A stretch of 64,000 nt of DNA from Pseudomonas frederiksbergensis (GTDB lineage Bacteria > Pseudomonadota > Gammaproteobacteria > Pseudomonadales > Pseudomonadaceae), in NCBI RefSeq assembly GCF_003732665.1, contig NZ_MOBP01000013.1, positions 62,001 through 126,000 of the forward strand. The letters run 5' to 3'. Positions within the stretch are counted from its first letter, which is position 1, and the number at the start of each line of letters is the position of its first letter. The notes below the pieces were generated by a model. That model searched no databases. It worked only from the letters and a program-made list of their open reading frames with translations, and was not told where the DNA came from. Both the position numbers and the translations under genes were made by a program. Shown here piece by piece: positions 17,292 through 25,716 of this stretch.

Positions 17292-18668
17292 TCAGTGTTT
17301 GCGATGCAAGCGCCAGCCCAGCACACCCAAAACCAGCAACCCAAACACCGCACCTAACGCCCATAACAACTGATCATCACTGATCAACGGCTTCTCGATC
17401 CGCAGATACCCCGGCTGCAGCAGCAACTCGCGCATCGCTTTGTTCGCTTCTTCCAGGGTTACGCCTTGCAGTTCCTTGGCCGGGTCGGTGAAGCGGCCGT
17501 CCTCGTAGTCGCCGAGGGCGCTCCAGTAGTAATCGGCGAGGGCGCTGTTGCCCTGCACGGCCCAGGACTGGCGGGCGATGGCGGCTTGTTTGAGGCGGTC
17601 GAAGGTCTCGGCATCGAGGCCGTTCTTCAGCAATTCGGCCTTCATGTCCTCCAGCACTTGCTCGGCTTCGCCGACGTTCTCGCGCTCAAGGTCGGCGTTC
17701 AGGCTCATGAAACCGACGCTGCCGAATAACTCGCGCTCGGCCCACGGGCCATAGGACAAGCCATGGGCCAGGCGCATCTGGCGATAGAGCGCCCAATCCA
17801 GGTAATCCTTGAGCAGGTCAAAGGTTTGATCGGGGATGTCTTCCAGCACAGGTTCCGGCACCAGCCAGTGCAACTTTGCGCCGCCACCGACAAAACCATG
17901 AATCAGGCTGCGCTCATGGGCGGCGCTGGCCTTGATGTCCGGCAGGGGCAAATGCTCGGACGGATCCACCGCTTCCAGCGCACCCCAGGCCCGTTCCAGA
18001 TAGGCCGGCAGCAGTTTGTCGAGGTCGCCGACCACGATCAGGGTCATGTTGTTGGGGGCGTACCAGGCCTTGCGCACCTTATCCAGTTGCTTGCGGGTCA
18101 GGTTATCGACTTCGGCGCGCTCGGGGCATTTGAGGCCCAATTCCACGGCCAGTTGATTACTGGCGGTGTGGCCCAGGTCCTGGCGGTCCATCCAGCGTTG
18201 AAGGTGCGAGTAGTGACCGCCGTCTTCACGCTCGACCACTTGCTTGGCGGCGTTGATCGCGTTGTCGTCGAATTGGGTCTGGGTCAGCAGCGCCAGCAGC
18301 AGGTCGAGGACCTTGCGCTGGTTTTTCGCCGGGGCTTCGATGACGAACGTGGTGTCGGCGTTGCTGGTGAAGGCGTTCCATTCACCGCCCAGAGCCTGCA
18401 TCCGCTCTTCCAGGCCACCCTCGCCGCTGGCGTCAATACCGCTGAACAGCAGGTGTTCGAGCAGATGCGGCAACTCCTTTTCGTCGCAGTTGAAGTCATC
18501 GATGCCAACCCCGACCACCAGCCGAATCGCCACATGCCCACGGTCATTGCCGGGCTTGAGCAGCAATTGCAGGCCGTTGGGCAGCGCATAGCCTTCGACC
18601 TGGAAACGGTCCAGGGCGAACGACGGGAATGAACCGAGCAACAGACAGGCGAACAACAGGCAACGCAT
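17292..18668 (-). CDS. M16-family zinc peptidase, membrane-anchored
   Basis: 458 residues with a signal peptide (residues 1-19). The inverted zinc motif is H68-L-L-E71-H72, with the distal Glu in the VVERE stretch, so the catalytic half is intact. A second M16 half follows (about 190-400), and a C-terminal membrane helix (LLWALGAVFGLLVLGVLGW) should anchor it, which is unusual for soluble insulinase-like peptidases. Substrate unknown. Shine-Dalgarno GGAAGC. It is flanked by REP pairs on both sides. Confidence 0.85.
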   Translation of the reverse strand: MRCLLFACLLLGSFPSFALDRFQVEGYALPNGLQLLLKPGNDRGHVAIRLVVGVGIDDFNCDEKELPHLLEHLLFSGIDASGEGGLEERMQALGGEWNAFTSNADTTFVIEAPAKNQRKVLDLLLALLTQTQFDDNAINAAKQVVEREDGGHYSHLQRWMDRQDLGHTASNQLAVELGLKCPERAEVDNLTRKQLDKVRKAWYAPNNMTLIVVGDLDKLLPAYLERAWGALEAVDPSEHLPLPDIKASAAHERSLIHGFVGGGAKLHWLVPEPVLEDIPDQTFDLLKDYLDWALYRQMRLAHGLSYGPWAERELFGSVGFMSLNADLERENVGEAEQVLEDMKAELLKNGLDAETFDRLKQAAIARQSWAVQGNSALADYYWSALGDYEDGRFTDPAKELQGVTLEEANKAMRELLLQPGYLRIEKPLISDDQLLWALGAVFGLLVLGVLGWRLHRKH

Positions 18669-18719
18669 AACGAGCTTCCATACGGCTGATTGGAGATCCG
18701 TGTCGTCAGTCAGGCCGTC

Positions 18720-18794
18720 TTCGCGAGCAAGCCCGCTCCCACACTAGATTTGCGGCGTTCACAAAACCAGTGTGGGAGCGGGCTTGCTCGCGAA
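18720..18794. repeat. REP pair, class B (inverted)
   Basis: TTCGCGAGCAAGCCCGCTCC and its inverse flank a ~25-bp centre. The same class is present at 20683-20771 and 42009-42083. Confidence 0.9.
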
Positions 18795-18844
18795 TGGCCT
18801 GAATGGCTGAACCACTGTTACTGACTGACCACACTGCCAGACGT

Positions 18845-20503
18845 TCAAGGCGAATGTGTGATGTCAGCCAAATCGTCCGCCGCCAGTGCACCGGTGTCGG
18901 ACGTTTCCAATACCGCATAGGCGCTGCTGCAAAACAGCGAATTCAGACGTTTCATGTCGGCAATCAGCTCCAGGTGCAACGAACTGGTTTCGATACTTTG
19001 CACGATCTTACGTTGCAACCGGCTGACATGGGCATGGGCCAAGCGGCGTTCCTGTGCGCGAAAGCGACGTTTCTCGCGCAGTAACTGGCGGGCGCTTTCC
19101 GGGTCGCTGCTGAGAAACACCGACAGACCCAGGCGCAGGTTGGAAATCAACTGACTGTGCAGCCCCGACAGCTCCTCCAGGCCCACCTCGGAGAACGACC
19201 GACGCTGCGACGTCTTCTGCTGCTGGACTTTGCGCAACATGCGTTCGATCAAATCGCTGGCGAGTTTGAGGTTGATCGCCAGTTCGATGATTTCCGCCCA
19301 GCGCCGACTGTCCTGATCGCTGAGGTCTTCCCGGGGCATCTGCGCCAGGTAGAGCTTGATCGCGCTGTAGAGCGCTTCGACGTCATCGGTGTGGCGGCGC
19401 ATTTCCTGGGTAACGGCAGTCTGTTTGCCGTGCAAAACGTCGAGCATGGCTTCGAGCATGTTGTCGATCAGGTCGCCCATGCGCAGGGTTTCCCGGGCGG
19501 CGTTGGCCAGCGCCAGGCTTGGGGTGACCAGCGCGGTGGCGTCCAGATGCCGGGGCTTGGCCATGCCGTTGAGCTCCGGGCGCTCCGGCAACAGCCAGGC
19601 GCAGAGCCTGGCCATGGGGCCGACGCTGGGCAACAGAATCAGGCAGCGCGCCGTGTTGTAGAGCAGGTGGAAGCCGATGACCATTTCCTGCGGGCTGAAA
19701 TCGAGGCTGTCGATCCAGTGCACCAGCGGGTCGAGCACCGGGATGATCAGCAGCAGGCCGATCAGCTTGTACAACAGGCTGCCCAGCGCCACTTGGCGAC
19801 CGGCGGCGTTCTGCATGCTGGTACTGAGGAAGGCCAGCACGCCACTGCCGATGTTGGCGCCGATGACCAGGCCAATCGCCACCGGCAGGCTGATCACGCC
19901 GGCACCGGCCAGGGTCGCGGTCAGCAGGACGGCGGCCAGGCTGGAGTAGGAAATCATCGCGAACAACGCGCCAACCAGAGCATCGAGCAGGATGTCGCCG
20001 GTCAGGGAAGCGAAAATCACCTTCACTCCTTGGGCCTGGGTGATCGGTGCGGCGGATTCGACGATCAGTTGCAGCGCCAGGATGATCAACCCCAGGCCGA
20101 TGCTGACCCGGCCCATCTGCCCGACACGCGTCTGTTTGCGCGACAGGAAGAAAATCACCCCGAGGAAAATCAGCAGCGGCGACAGCCACGACAGGTCAAA
20201 CGTCAGCACCCGGGCCATCAACGCCGTACCGACGTCGGCCCCGAGCATGGTGGCCAGGGCCGGGGTCAACGCCATCAGGCCCTGACCGACGAACGAGGTA
20301 ACGAGCATCGCGGTGGCGTTACTGCTCTGGACCATGGCGGTCACGACGATGCCGGCGACGAACGCCAGGCCCCGCTTGGACATGTTCTGGCCAATCACAT
20401 GGCGCAGGTTGGACCCGTAGACCCGCAGGATGCCGGTTCGGACGATGTGCGTGCCCCAGATCAGCAAGGTCACGGCGGAAAGCAAATTGAGCAGGGTCAG
20501 CAT
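18845..20503 (-). CDS. Na/Pi cotransporter family protein with PhoU-like tail
   Basis: 552 residues from the ATG at 20503, chosen because the membrane domain begins immediately (MLTLLNLLSAVTLLIWG). It is an NptA-type protein with two inverted Na_Pi_cotrans repeats. The first carries the family QSSNATAM signature; in the second the corresponding segment reads ISYSSLAAVLL, a divergent form. After about residue 330 there is a soluble helical PhoU-like domain. It probably moves phosphate with sodium or controls phosphate export. Flanked by class B REP pairs on both sides. Confidence 0.87.
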   Translation of the reverse strand: MLTLLNLLSAVTLLIWGTHIVRTGILRVYGSNLRHVIGQNMSKRGLAFVAGIVVTAMVQSSNATAMLVTSFVGQGLMALTPALATMLGADVGTALMARVLTFDLSWLSPLLIFLGVIFFLSRKQTRVGQMGRVSIGLGLIILALQLIVESAAPITQAQGVKVIFASLTGDILLDALVGALFAMISYSSLAAVLLTATLAGAGVISLPVAIGLVIGANIGSGVLAFLSTSMQNAAGRQVALGSLLYKLIGLLLIIPVLDPLVHWIDSLDFSPQEMVIGFHLLYNTARCLILLPSVGPMARLCAWLLPERPELNGMAKPRHLDATALVTPSLALANAARETLRMGDLIDNMLEAMLDVLHGKQTAVTQEMRRHTDDVEALYSAIKLYLAQMPREDLSDQDSRRWAEIIELAINLKLASDLIERMLRKVQQQKTSQRRSFSEVGLEELSGLHSQLISNLRLGLSVFLSSDPESARQLLREKRRFRAQERRLAHAHVSRLQRKIVQSIETSSLHLELIADMKRLNSLFCSSAYAVLETSDTGALAADDLADITHSP

Positions 20504-20797
20504 GCTGGGCCCCCTGTGGTGGTAGCGTCCCAAAGGGACAAGTTGACGGTGCCGCGCGACGTTCTACGTTCTGTACTTAAGCTGTAGTTGGCTAACGGTC
20601 TGGGCGCCAGCATCGCATAGCTAAAGAAGTGATTGAAACAAAACTGTCATAAAAACAGCTTGATGCAATCGCACAAACCAATGTGGGAGCGGGCTTGCTC
20701 GCGAAAGCGTCGTATCAGTCGATGATGATGTCGACTGACACTCCGTCTTCGCGAGCAAGCCCGCTCCCACAAGGTTTGCAGCGCTACAGCATTCGGT
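20504..20797. other. intergenic gap with class B REP pair
   Basis: A 294-bp gap between the Na/Pi gene start and the TerC gene stop. It holds the REP pair at 20683-20771 and, next to the Na/Pi gene, an otherwise featureless promoter-sized stretch. Confidence 0.5.
20683..20771. repeat. REP pair, class B (inverted)
   Basis: TGTGGGAGCGGGCTTGCTCG and its inverse with a ~35-bp centre, downstream of terC. Confidence 0.9.
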
Positions 20798-21565
20798 TTA
20801 TTGGCCCGGGATGTCCTTGCGCAGTTTCACCGGGTCCTGCTGTTTCTTCTTTTTCGCGATCGCGGTGCGCATCTTGATGTTGATCGCTTCCACCGCCAGC
20901 GAGAACGCCATGGCGAAGTAGACGTAGCCTTTTGGCACGTGTACGTCGAAGGATTCGGCAATCAGCACCGTACCGACGATCAGCAGGAACGACAGCGCCA
21001 GCATTTTCAGCGACGGGTGCTTGTCGATGAATTCGCTGATGGTGCCCGAAGCCCACATCATCACCAGCACGGCCACGATAATCGCCGCGACCATGACGGG
21101 TACGTGGGACACCATGCCGACCGCAGTGATCACCGAGTCCAGCGAGAACACGATGTCGATGATTGCGATCTGGATGATCGTGTAAAGGAAGTTGCCGCCC
21201 TTGCCACCCGGTTCCTCGCTGGTTTCGTCTTCGCCTTCCAGCGCGTGGTACATCTCTTGCGAGCTCTTCCACAGCAGGAACAGACCACCGAAGAACAGGA
21301 TCAGGTCTCGCCCGGAAATGCCCTGGCCGAACACTTCGAACAGGTCGGCGGTGAGGCGCATGACCCAGGTGATCGACAGCAGCAACAGGATCCGCGTGAC
21401 CATGGCCAGGGCCAGGCCGAATATCCGGGTCCGCTGTTGCATGTGCTTGGGCATGCGGCTGACCAGGATCGAAATCATGATGATGTTATCGATGCCCAGG
21501 ACGATCTCCAGGGCGGTCAGGGTGAAGAAGGCAACCCAGATTTCAGGGTTGGTCAGCCATTCCAT
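20798..21565 (-). CDS. TerC-family integral membrane protein
   Basis: 255 residues with seven or so membrane helices. It has the paired acidic motifs of the TerC family: LEIVLGIDNIIMI in the first half and IDIVFSLDSVITAVGM in the second. TerC relatives such as MeeF/Alx and YceF-type proteins export manganese or metalate exported enzymes; the tellurite link is only historical. The basic C-terminus (AKKKKQQ) is cytosolic. Shine-Dalgarno AAGGAA. It lies 84 bp downstream of the citrate transporter on the same strand and may be co-transcribed. Confidence 0.9.
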   Translation of the reverse strand: MEWLTNPEIWVAFFTLTALEIVLGIDNIIMISILVSRMPKHMQQRTRIFGLALAMVTRILLLLSITWVMRLTADLFEVFGQGISGRDLILFFGGLFLLWKSSQEMYHALEGEDETSEEPGGKGGNFLYTIIQIAIIDIVFSLDSVITAVGMVSHVPVMVAAIIVAVLVMMWASGTISEFIDKHPSLKMLALSFLLIVGTVLIAESFDVHVPKGYVYFAMAFSLAVEAINIKMRTAIAKKKKQQDPVKLRKDIPGQ

Positions 21566-21649
21566 GTGTATTCCTTTGAGCGAGTGTTAAACCACGAAGG
21601 GCCCGGGCTTCAAACCGCAAGCCTGGACCCGTCGTGGTGAGTCTTGGGC

Positions 21650-22957
21650 TTATAGAGTGCTGAATACCGGAAAGATCCCCATCAGCAATGCAGCAACCAG
21701 TATGCACATGCACACCAGCACGGCCCATTTCAGGGTGAAGCGCTGGTGGTCACCGAATTCAATGCCAGCCAGGGCCACCAACAGGTACGTCGATGGGACC
21801 AGCGGGCTCAGCAAGTGGACGGGCTGGCCGACGATCGAGGCACGTGCCATTTCCACTGCGGTTATACCGTAGTGACTGGCGGCTTCGGCAAGTACCGGTA
21901 ACACGCCGTAATAAAATGCATCGTTCGACATGAAGAAGGTAAACGGCATGCTCACCAGCGCCGTGATCACCGCCAGGTACGGGCCGAGGAATTCCGGAAT
22001 CACCGCCAGCAGGCTTTTCGACATGGCATCGACCATGCCGGTGCCCGACAGGATACCGGTGAAGATACCCGCGGCAAAGATCAGACCGACCACCGCCAGC
22101 ACGCTACCGGCGTGGGCCGCAACGCGATCCTTCTGCTGTTGCAGGCAAGGATAGTTGACGATCATCGCGATGCTGAACGCCACCATGAACAGCACCGGCA
22201 GCGGCAACAGGCCGGCGATCAGAGTGCACATCAGGGCGATGGTCAGTGCGCCGTTGAACCAGATCAGTTTCGGACGACGGGCATCCGGGAACTGCGAAAC
22301 GCTGATTTCGCTGTGATCCACTTCGTCGCCCGCCAGGTGCAATTCACCCAGACGCGCACGCTCACGCTTACCGTAGAAGTAGGCAATCGCCAGGATCGCC
22401 ACTACGCCAGCCAGCATCGCCGGGATCATCGGTACGAAAATGTCGGACGGGTCCACATGCAACGCACTCGCCGCACGAGCGGTCGGGCCGCCCCACGGCG
22501 TCATGTTCATCACGCCACCGGCGAGGATGATCAGGCCGGCCATGATCCGCGGGCTCATGCCGATGCGGCTGTAGAGCGGCAGCATGGCGGCCACGCAGAT
22601 CATATAAGTGGTCGCGCCGTCACCATCGAGGGAAACAACGAGCGCCAATACGGCGGTGCCGACCGAAACTTTCAACGGGTCACCCTTGACCAGTTTGAGG
22701 ATCTTGCGCACGGCCGGGTCAAACAGGCCGGAGTCGATCATCAGGGCGAAGTACAGAATGGCGAACATCAGCATCACGCCGGTCGGCGCAAGCTTGGTGA
22801 TGCCTTCGAGCATCATCGGGCCGATCTTCGGCGCAAAACCGCCGAACAAGGCGAAGATGATCGGAATAATGATCAGGGCGATCAGCGCGGACAGGCGCTT
22901 GGTCATGATCAGGAACATGAACGTGATGACCATGGCAAAGCCAAGGAAAGTCAGCAT
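21650..22957 (-). CDS. citA: CitMHS-family citrate transporter
   Basis: 435 residues, about 12 membrane helices. The CitM pattern is clear: an opening segment LGFAMVITFMFLIMTKRLSALIALI, the SLDGDGATTYMI motif, and TPWGGPTARAASAL. It should import citrate complexed with Mg2+ or other divalent metal with protons. By position it matches PA5476 (citA) from memory. Shine-Dalgarno CTGGAG. The gene reads away from the low-GC module to its right. Confidence 0.88.
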   Translation of the reverse strand: MLTFLGFAMVITFMFLIMTKRLSALIALIIIPIIFALFGGFAPKIGPMMLEGITKLAPTGVMLMFAILYFALMIDSGLFDPAVRKILKLVKGDPLKVSVGTAVLALVVSLDGDGATTYMICVAAMLPLYSRIGMSPRIMAGLIILAGGVMNMTPWGGPTARAASALHVDPSDIFVPMIPAMLAGVVAILAIAYFYGKRERARLGELHLAGDEVDHSEISVSQFPDARRPKLIWFNGALTIALMCTLIAGLLPLPVLFMVAFSIAMIVNYPCLQQQKDRVAAHAGSVLAVVGLIFAAGIFTGILSGTGMVDAMSKSLLAVIPEFLGPYLAVITALVSMPFTFFMSNDAFYYGVLPVLAEAASHYGITAVEMARASIVGQPVHLLSPLVPSTYLLVALAGIEFGDHQRFTLKWAVLVCMCILVAALLMGIFPVFSTL

Positions 22958-23175
22958 GGGAATACTCCAGGCGTAGCGCGGCTAGGGAATGAGCGAACCG
23001 GGTAGGGTCAGCGCAGAACGGGAAGCACGAGGCGCACGGGGGGAGTTGCAGCGAAGGGGCGGGTAGCAAAGGACATCAGAATCACCATTGTTGTTGTTAA
23101 TTGGGCCGTGCGAGCGATAAAACACAGGCATTGGCCAACCGGTCTGTTGCCGGCAGTGGGGGCGATCCTAATGGG

Positions 23176-23196
23176 GAAAGCTTTCATCAAGCTTTC
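23176..23196. repeat. inverted repeat GAAAGCTT-5-AAGCTTTC
   Basis: Perfect 8-bp arms around TCATC. There is no T-tract on either side, so an operator or a junction trace is more likely than a terminator. Confidence 0.4.
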
Positions 23197-23272
23197 GCCG
23201 GTGAAAGGTCAGACGAGAGGCTAGGGCTCTTTCATACAAACGGGATGCCTAGGAGGGATGAGCGTCGTAGGA

Positions 23273-23294
23273 CCCTTCTGTAGTTTTCGAAGGG
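23273..23294. repeat. inverted repeat CCCTTC-10-GAAGGG
   Basis: Perfect 6-bp arms about 80 bp before the ATPase start. Possible operator for the module. Confidence 0.3.
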
Positions 23295-23371
23295 CTCCGT
23301 TCCCCGCTGTATGGAAGGGAATCCCAGTGCTAGGCTTGCGCCACTGCAAAGCTTGAGAGGAGCCCCAACCA

Positions 23372-24385
23372 ATGCTCAACAGCGTTGATTTAGACAATTT
23401 CGGTCCATTACAGAAGATCCGCTGGAGCAAACTCTCAAACTTGAATTTGATCATCGGAGCGAATAGCAGCGGCAAGACGTTTTTGTTGAAGGCGCTTTAT
23501 TGCACGATGCGCACGCTTGAAGAGTATCAGCGCGGAAATGAACAGAGATCCGCTGCGGAAATACTGACTGACAAGCTTTACTGGACGTTTCAGGCTGACA
23601 AAATCGGCGATCTGGTAACAAAAAGCGCAGATAGCCCGCTAGCGTGCAAAGTCAACGTGGACTCGCGCGAATTTCGTTATGGTTTCGGAAAGGACACGAC
23701 CAAGAACATTGGCTCCCTGGAAAACCACGTTCCTCCACGAAGCAGCAATTCGATATTTCTTCCTCCCAAAGAAGTGCTCTCGCTGCAGCACATCATTTTG
23801 AAAAGCCGTGACATCGATAAAGACTTCGGCTTCGACGACACCTATTACGATCTGGCGAAAGCCTTGCGTCTGTTGCCTACAAAAGGAAAGAACCACGCTC
23901 ATTTTGCAAAGGCTCGGCAGAACCTGGAAGAGATGTTCGGCGGCAAGATGGAGTTCGATAGCAGCACGAGCCGGTGGCAGTTCAAAAAGGGCAATCAAAA
24001 GTTCCAGATTGGCTCTACGGCTGAGGGCATCAAGAAAATTGCCATTCTCGATACCTTGTTGGGTAATCGATATTTGACGAAAGACTCCATGGTGTTCATA
24101 GACGAACCGGAATCTGCCTTGCATCCCGTCGCGATCACCAAACTGATCGACATCATTGTGTCCCTTGCTGACAGTGGTATTCAGTTCTTCATTGCCAGCC
24201 ATTCGTACTTTGTGATCAAGGCGCTGTATATCGCGGCGCAAAAACAGAACATGTCAATTCCTGTCCTGTCATCTGTTAATGGCGAGTGGGTAAGTGACGA
24301 CTTACTCAAAGGTATGCCGGACAATCCCATCGTTGATGAGTCCATTCGCCTCTACGAAGAGGAAGTGGAGTTGACGCTGGGATGA
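23372..24385 (+). CDS. AAA/ABC-type ATPase of an uncharacterised two-gene module
   Basis: 337 residues. It opens with the SMC/OLD-like strand pattern (SVDLDNFGPL), then Walker A GANSSGKT (29-36), a signature-like GSTAEGIKK (214-222), Walker B VFIDEPESALHP (241-252) and switch His in IASHS (274-278). This is the AAA_15/AAA_21 class common in defence systems such as Septu, PARIS and retron Eco8-type effectors. There is no TOPRIM domain, so it is not an OLD nuclease by itself. Two 60-base lines counted by hand gave 28 G/C each, against 39 in a line of citA. It overlaps the next gene by 4 bp. The specific system is not recognised. Confidence 0.85.
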   Translation: MLNSVDLDNFGPLQKIRWSKLSNLNLIIGANSSGKTFLLKALYCTMRTLEEYQRGNEQRSAAEILTDKLYWTFQADKIGDLVTKSADSPLACKVNVDSREFRYGFGKDTTKNIGSLENHVPPRSSNSIFLPPKEVLSLQHIILKSRDIDKDFGFDDTYYDLAKALRLLPTKGKNHAHFAKARQNLEEMFGGKMEFDSSTSRWQFKKGNQKFQIGSTAEGIKKIAILDTLLGNRYLTKDSMVFIDEPESALHPVAITKLIDIIVSLADSGIQFFIASHSYFVIKALYIAAQKQNMSIPVLSSVNGEWVSDDLLKGMPDNPIVDESIRLYEEEVELTLG

Positions 24386-24888
24386 GTATTTCAATCGAAG
24401 AATCTGGGATGGTTTTCGGGCCTTTCGCCGAGGATAAGGTTTTCCGGATTGAAACAAGCCCTCTCTTCACCCATTTGGGAAAAGGGTTAAAAGTGTCAGA
24501 GTTTGTTCTACTGCGAGACGCTCCAGGTCGACCTCAGGCAGCCTGGTTCATAGAGGCAAAATCCAGCGCTCCCCAAGAGCATAGGATCTACGTTGAAGAG
24601 ATTCGGCAGAAATTCACAAATTCGGTTCAATTGACCTTCGCAGCTTGCCTTAAGCGTCACCCCGATGCCGAAGAACATCTACCCAGTGAATTCCGAAATC
24701 TGGATCTGGAAAGCTGTAACGTTAAGTGTTTGCTGGTGATTCGTAACTTCCGCAAAGAGTGGATAGGTCCGCTACAAGATACTTTGAGCAAGGAAATGAG
24801 ATCTCTGGTGAAAACCATGGGGTTTAGCCCCACGTCGATTACGGTCATTAACGATGAGAAAGCGCGTGAGCTGAATCTGATTACCTGA
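24382..24888 (+). CDS. small protein with PD-(D/E)XK-like motif, partner of the ATPase
   Basis: 168 residues, translationally coupled to the ATPase (ATGA overlap). I do not recognise the family. A hydrophobic strand runs into E58-A-K60 (AAWFIEAKSS), preceded by Asp46 at the end of another strand (SEFVLLRD) and Glu40. This order, Glu...Asp...ExK with strand-like contexts, is what PD-(D/E)XK nucleases show. The rest looks alternating helix/strand (VKCLLVIRNF). A nuclease effector controlled by the ATPase is the working inference; a structural adaptor is the alternative. GC is low like its partner. Confidence 0.7.
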   Translation: MSISIEESGMVFGPFAEDKVFRIETSPLFTHLGKGLKVSEFVLLRDAPGRPQAAWFIEAKSSAPQEHRIYVEEIRQKFTNSVQLTFAACLKRHPDAEEHLPSEFRNLDLESCNVKCLLVIRNFRKEWIGPLQDTLSKEMRSLVKTMGFSPTSITVINDEKARELNLIT

Positions 24889-24903
24889 CGAGGTCAATCC
24901 ATC

Positions 24904-25305
24904 ATGAGCTCTTTGCATACCGGCGGCTGCCATTGCGGACATCTGCGCTATCAATTCAGCGGGCCATTGCAGGATATCGCCCACTGCCATTGTTCGATTT
25001 GCCGGCGAGTCAGCGGTGGGATCGTGACCACCTGGATCACCGTGCCCGCTTCGACGTTTAAATGGTTGGCGGCAGAACCGGCGCAGTACGCCTCTTCCGA
25101 AAGCTGTGTGCGATATTTCTGTCCGACCTGTGGGGCGCAGATTGCCCTGATCACGCAGCTCAGCCCCGAAAGCATCGACCTGACCATCGCCACTTTCGAC
25201 CATCCTGAAAATGCCCCGGCGGATCGGCACATCTGGACCGACAGCCGCTTGCCCTGGCTGCATCTGGACGAACATTTGCCAGGCGAAGCCGAAGAAAAAA
25301 TCTGA
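24904..25305 (+). CDS. GFA (CENP-V/GFA) domain zinc protein
   Basis: 133 residues with the seven-cysteine pattern of the GFA fold: GGCHCG, CHCSICRR and FCPTCGAQ. Members bind two zinc ions. The family is named for glutathione-dependent formaldehyde activation, but most relatives have no proven reaction. It starts 15 bp after the two-gene module with Shine-Dalgarno GAGG, and its 3' end abuts the convergent DOPA-dioxygenase-like gene. GC returns to the chromosomal level here, so it is probably not part of the module. Confidence 0.9.
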   Translation: MSSLHTGGCHCGHLRYQFSGPLQDIAHCHCSICRRVSGGIVTTWITVPASTFKWLAAEPAQYASSESCVRYFCPTCGAQIALITQLSPESIDLTIATFDHPENAPADRHIWTDSRLPWLHLDEHLPGEAEEKI

Positions 25306-25632
25306 TCAGAAAATAGACAGGTTGAGTGGCCGGATCGCGCCCATCCACACCGCATGCTCGGTGTGGTCGAGCAGGTCATCGCCGGTGTCCGGGTGCAGGA
25401 ACACCACCAGCCCCTTGCGGTTGAGCACCAGCCACGGCAGCACCTCGCCAATGAGCTCGGGGCCGAAAGCCAGTTGGCAGCTCCAGTCCGGGTGCGGACC
25501 GACCGGGCGTTCGTGCACGCGGCCCATCTTCAGCCCAAATAGCTGCGCCGCTTGCTCACACAAGGCCCGCGCCTGAGAAAGGGTGCTGGCGTCGAAATAA
25601 ACGTGGGCGTGGTAGCCGGTGATCTGCTGCAT
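25306..25632 (-). CDS. DOPA 4,5-dioxygenase family protein
   Basis: 108 residues, the usual length. It has the family pattern: GYHAHVYFDA at the start, RPVGPHPDWSCQLAF in the middle and FLHPDTGDDLLDHTEHAVWMG near the end. The conserved histidines would form the metal site. Plant and fungal relatives open the ring of DOPA; the substrate of the bacterial proteins is generally unknown. Its stop touches that of the GFA gene. Confidence 0.88.
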   Translation of the reverse strand: MQQITGYHAHVYFDASTLSQARALCEQAAQLFGLKMGRVHERPVGPHPDWSCQLAFGPELIGEVLPWLVLNRKGLVVFLHPDTGDDLLDHTEHAVWMGAIRPLNLSIF

Positions 25633-25716
25633 CTGAACCTCGCGAAAAAACCCGGTAGAACCCTCACCGTTTCCTACAGGTCACACGCCATATAGGTAGA
25701 AACAAGGAACCCAGCC

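Larger units (their letters stand above)
22958..23371. promoter_or_regulatory. citA / ATPase-module divergent intergenic region
   Basis: A 414-bp gap. Its left part should hold the citA promoter. It contains two clean inverted repeats on the module side: 23176-23196 and 23273-23294. The Shine-Dalgarno of the ATPase gene (GAGAGGAG) lies at its right edge. No small gene is evident. Confidence 0.5.

Noticed and set aside
21566..21649. Manganese (yybP-ykoY) riboswitch before terC
   Set aside because: The 84-bp gap lacks the conserved internal loops of the class; too short for a full aptamer with expression platform.
23372..24888. Assignment of the ATPase pair to Gabija, Septu or PARIS
   Set aside because: No TOPRIM/OLD nuclease domain, no HNH motif in the partner, and no DUF4435-like features visible.
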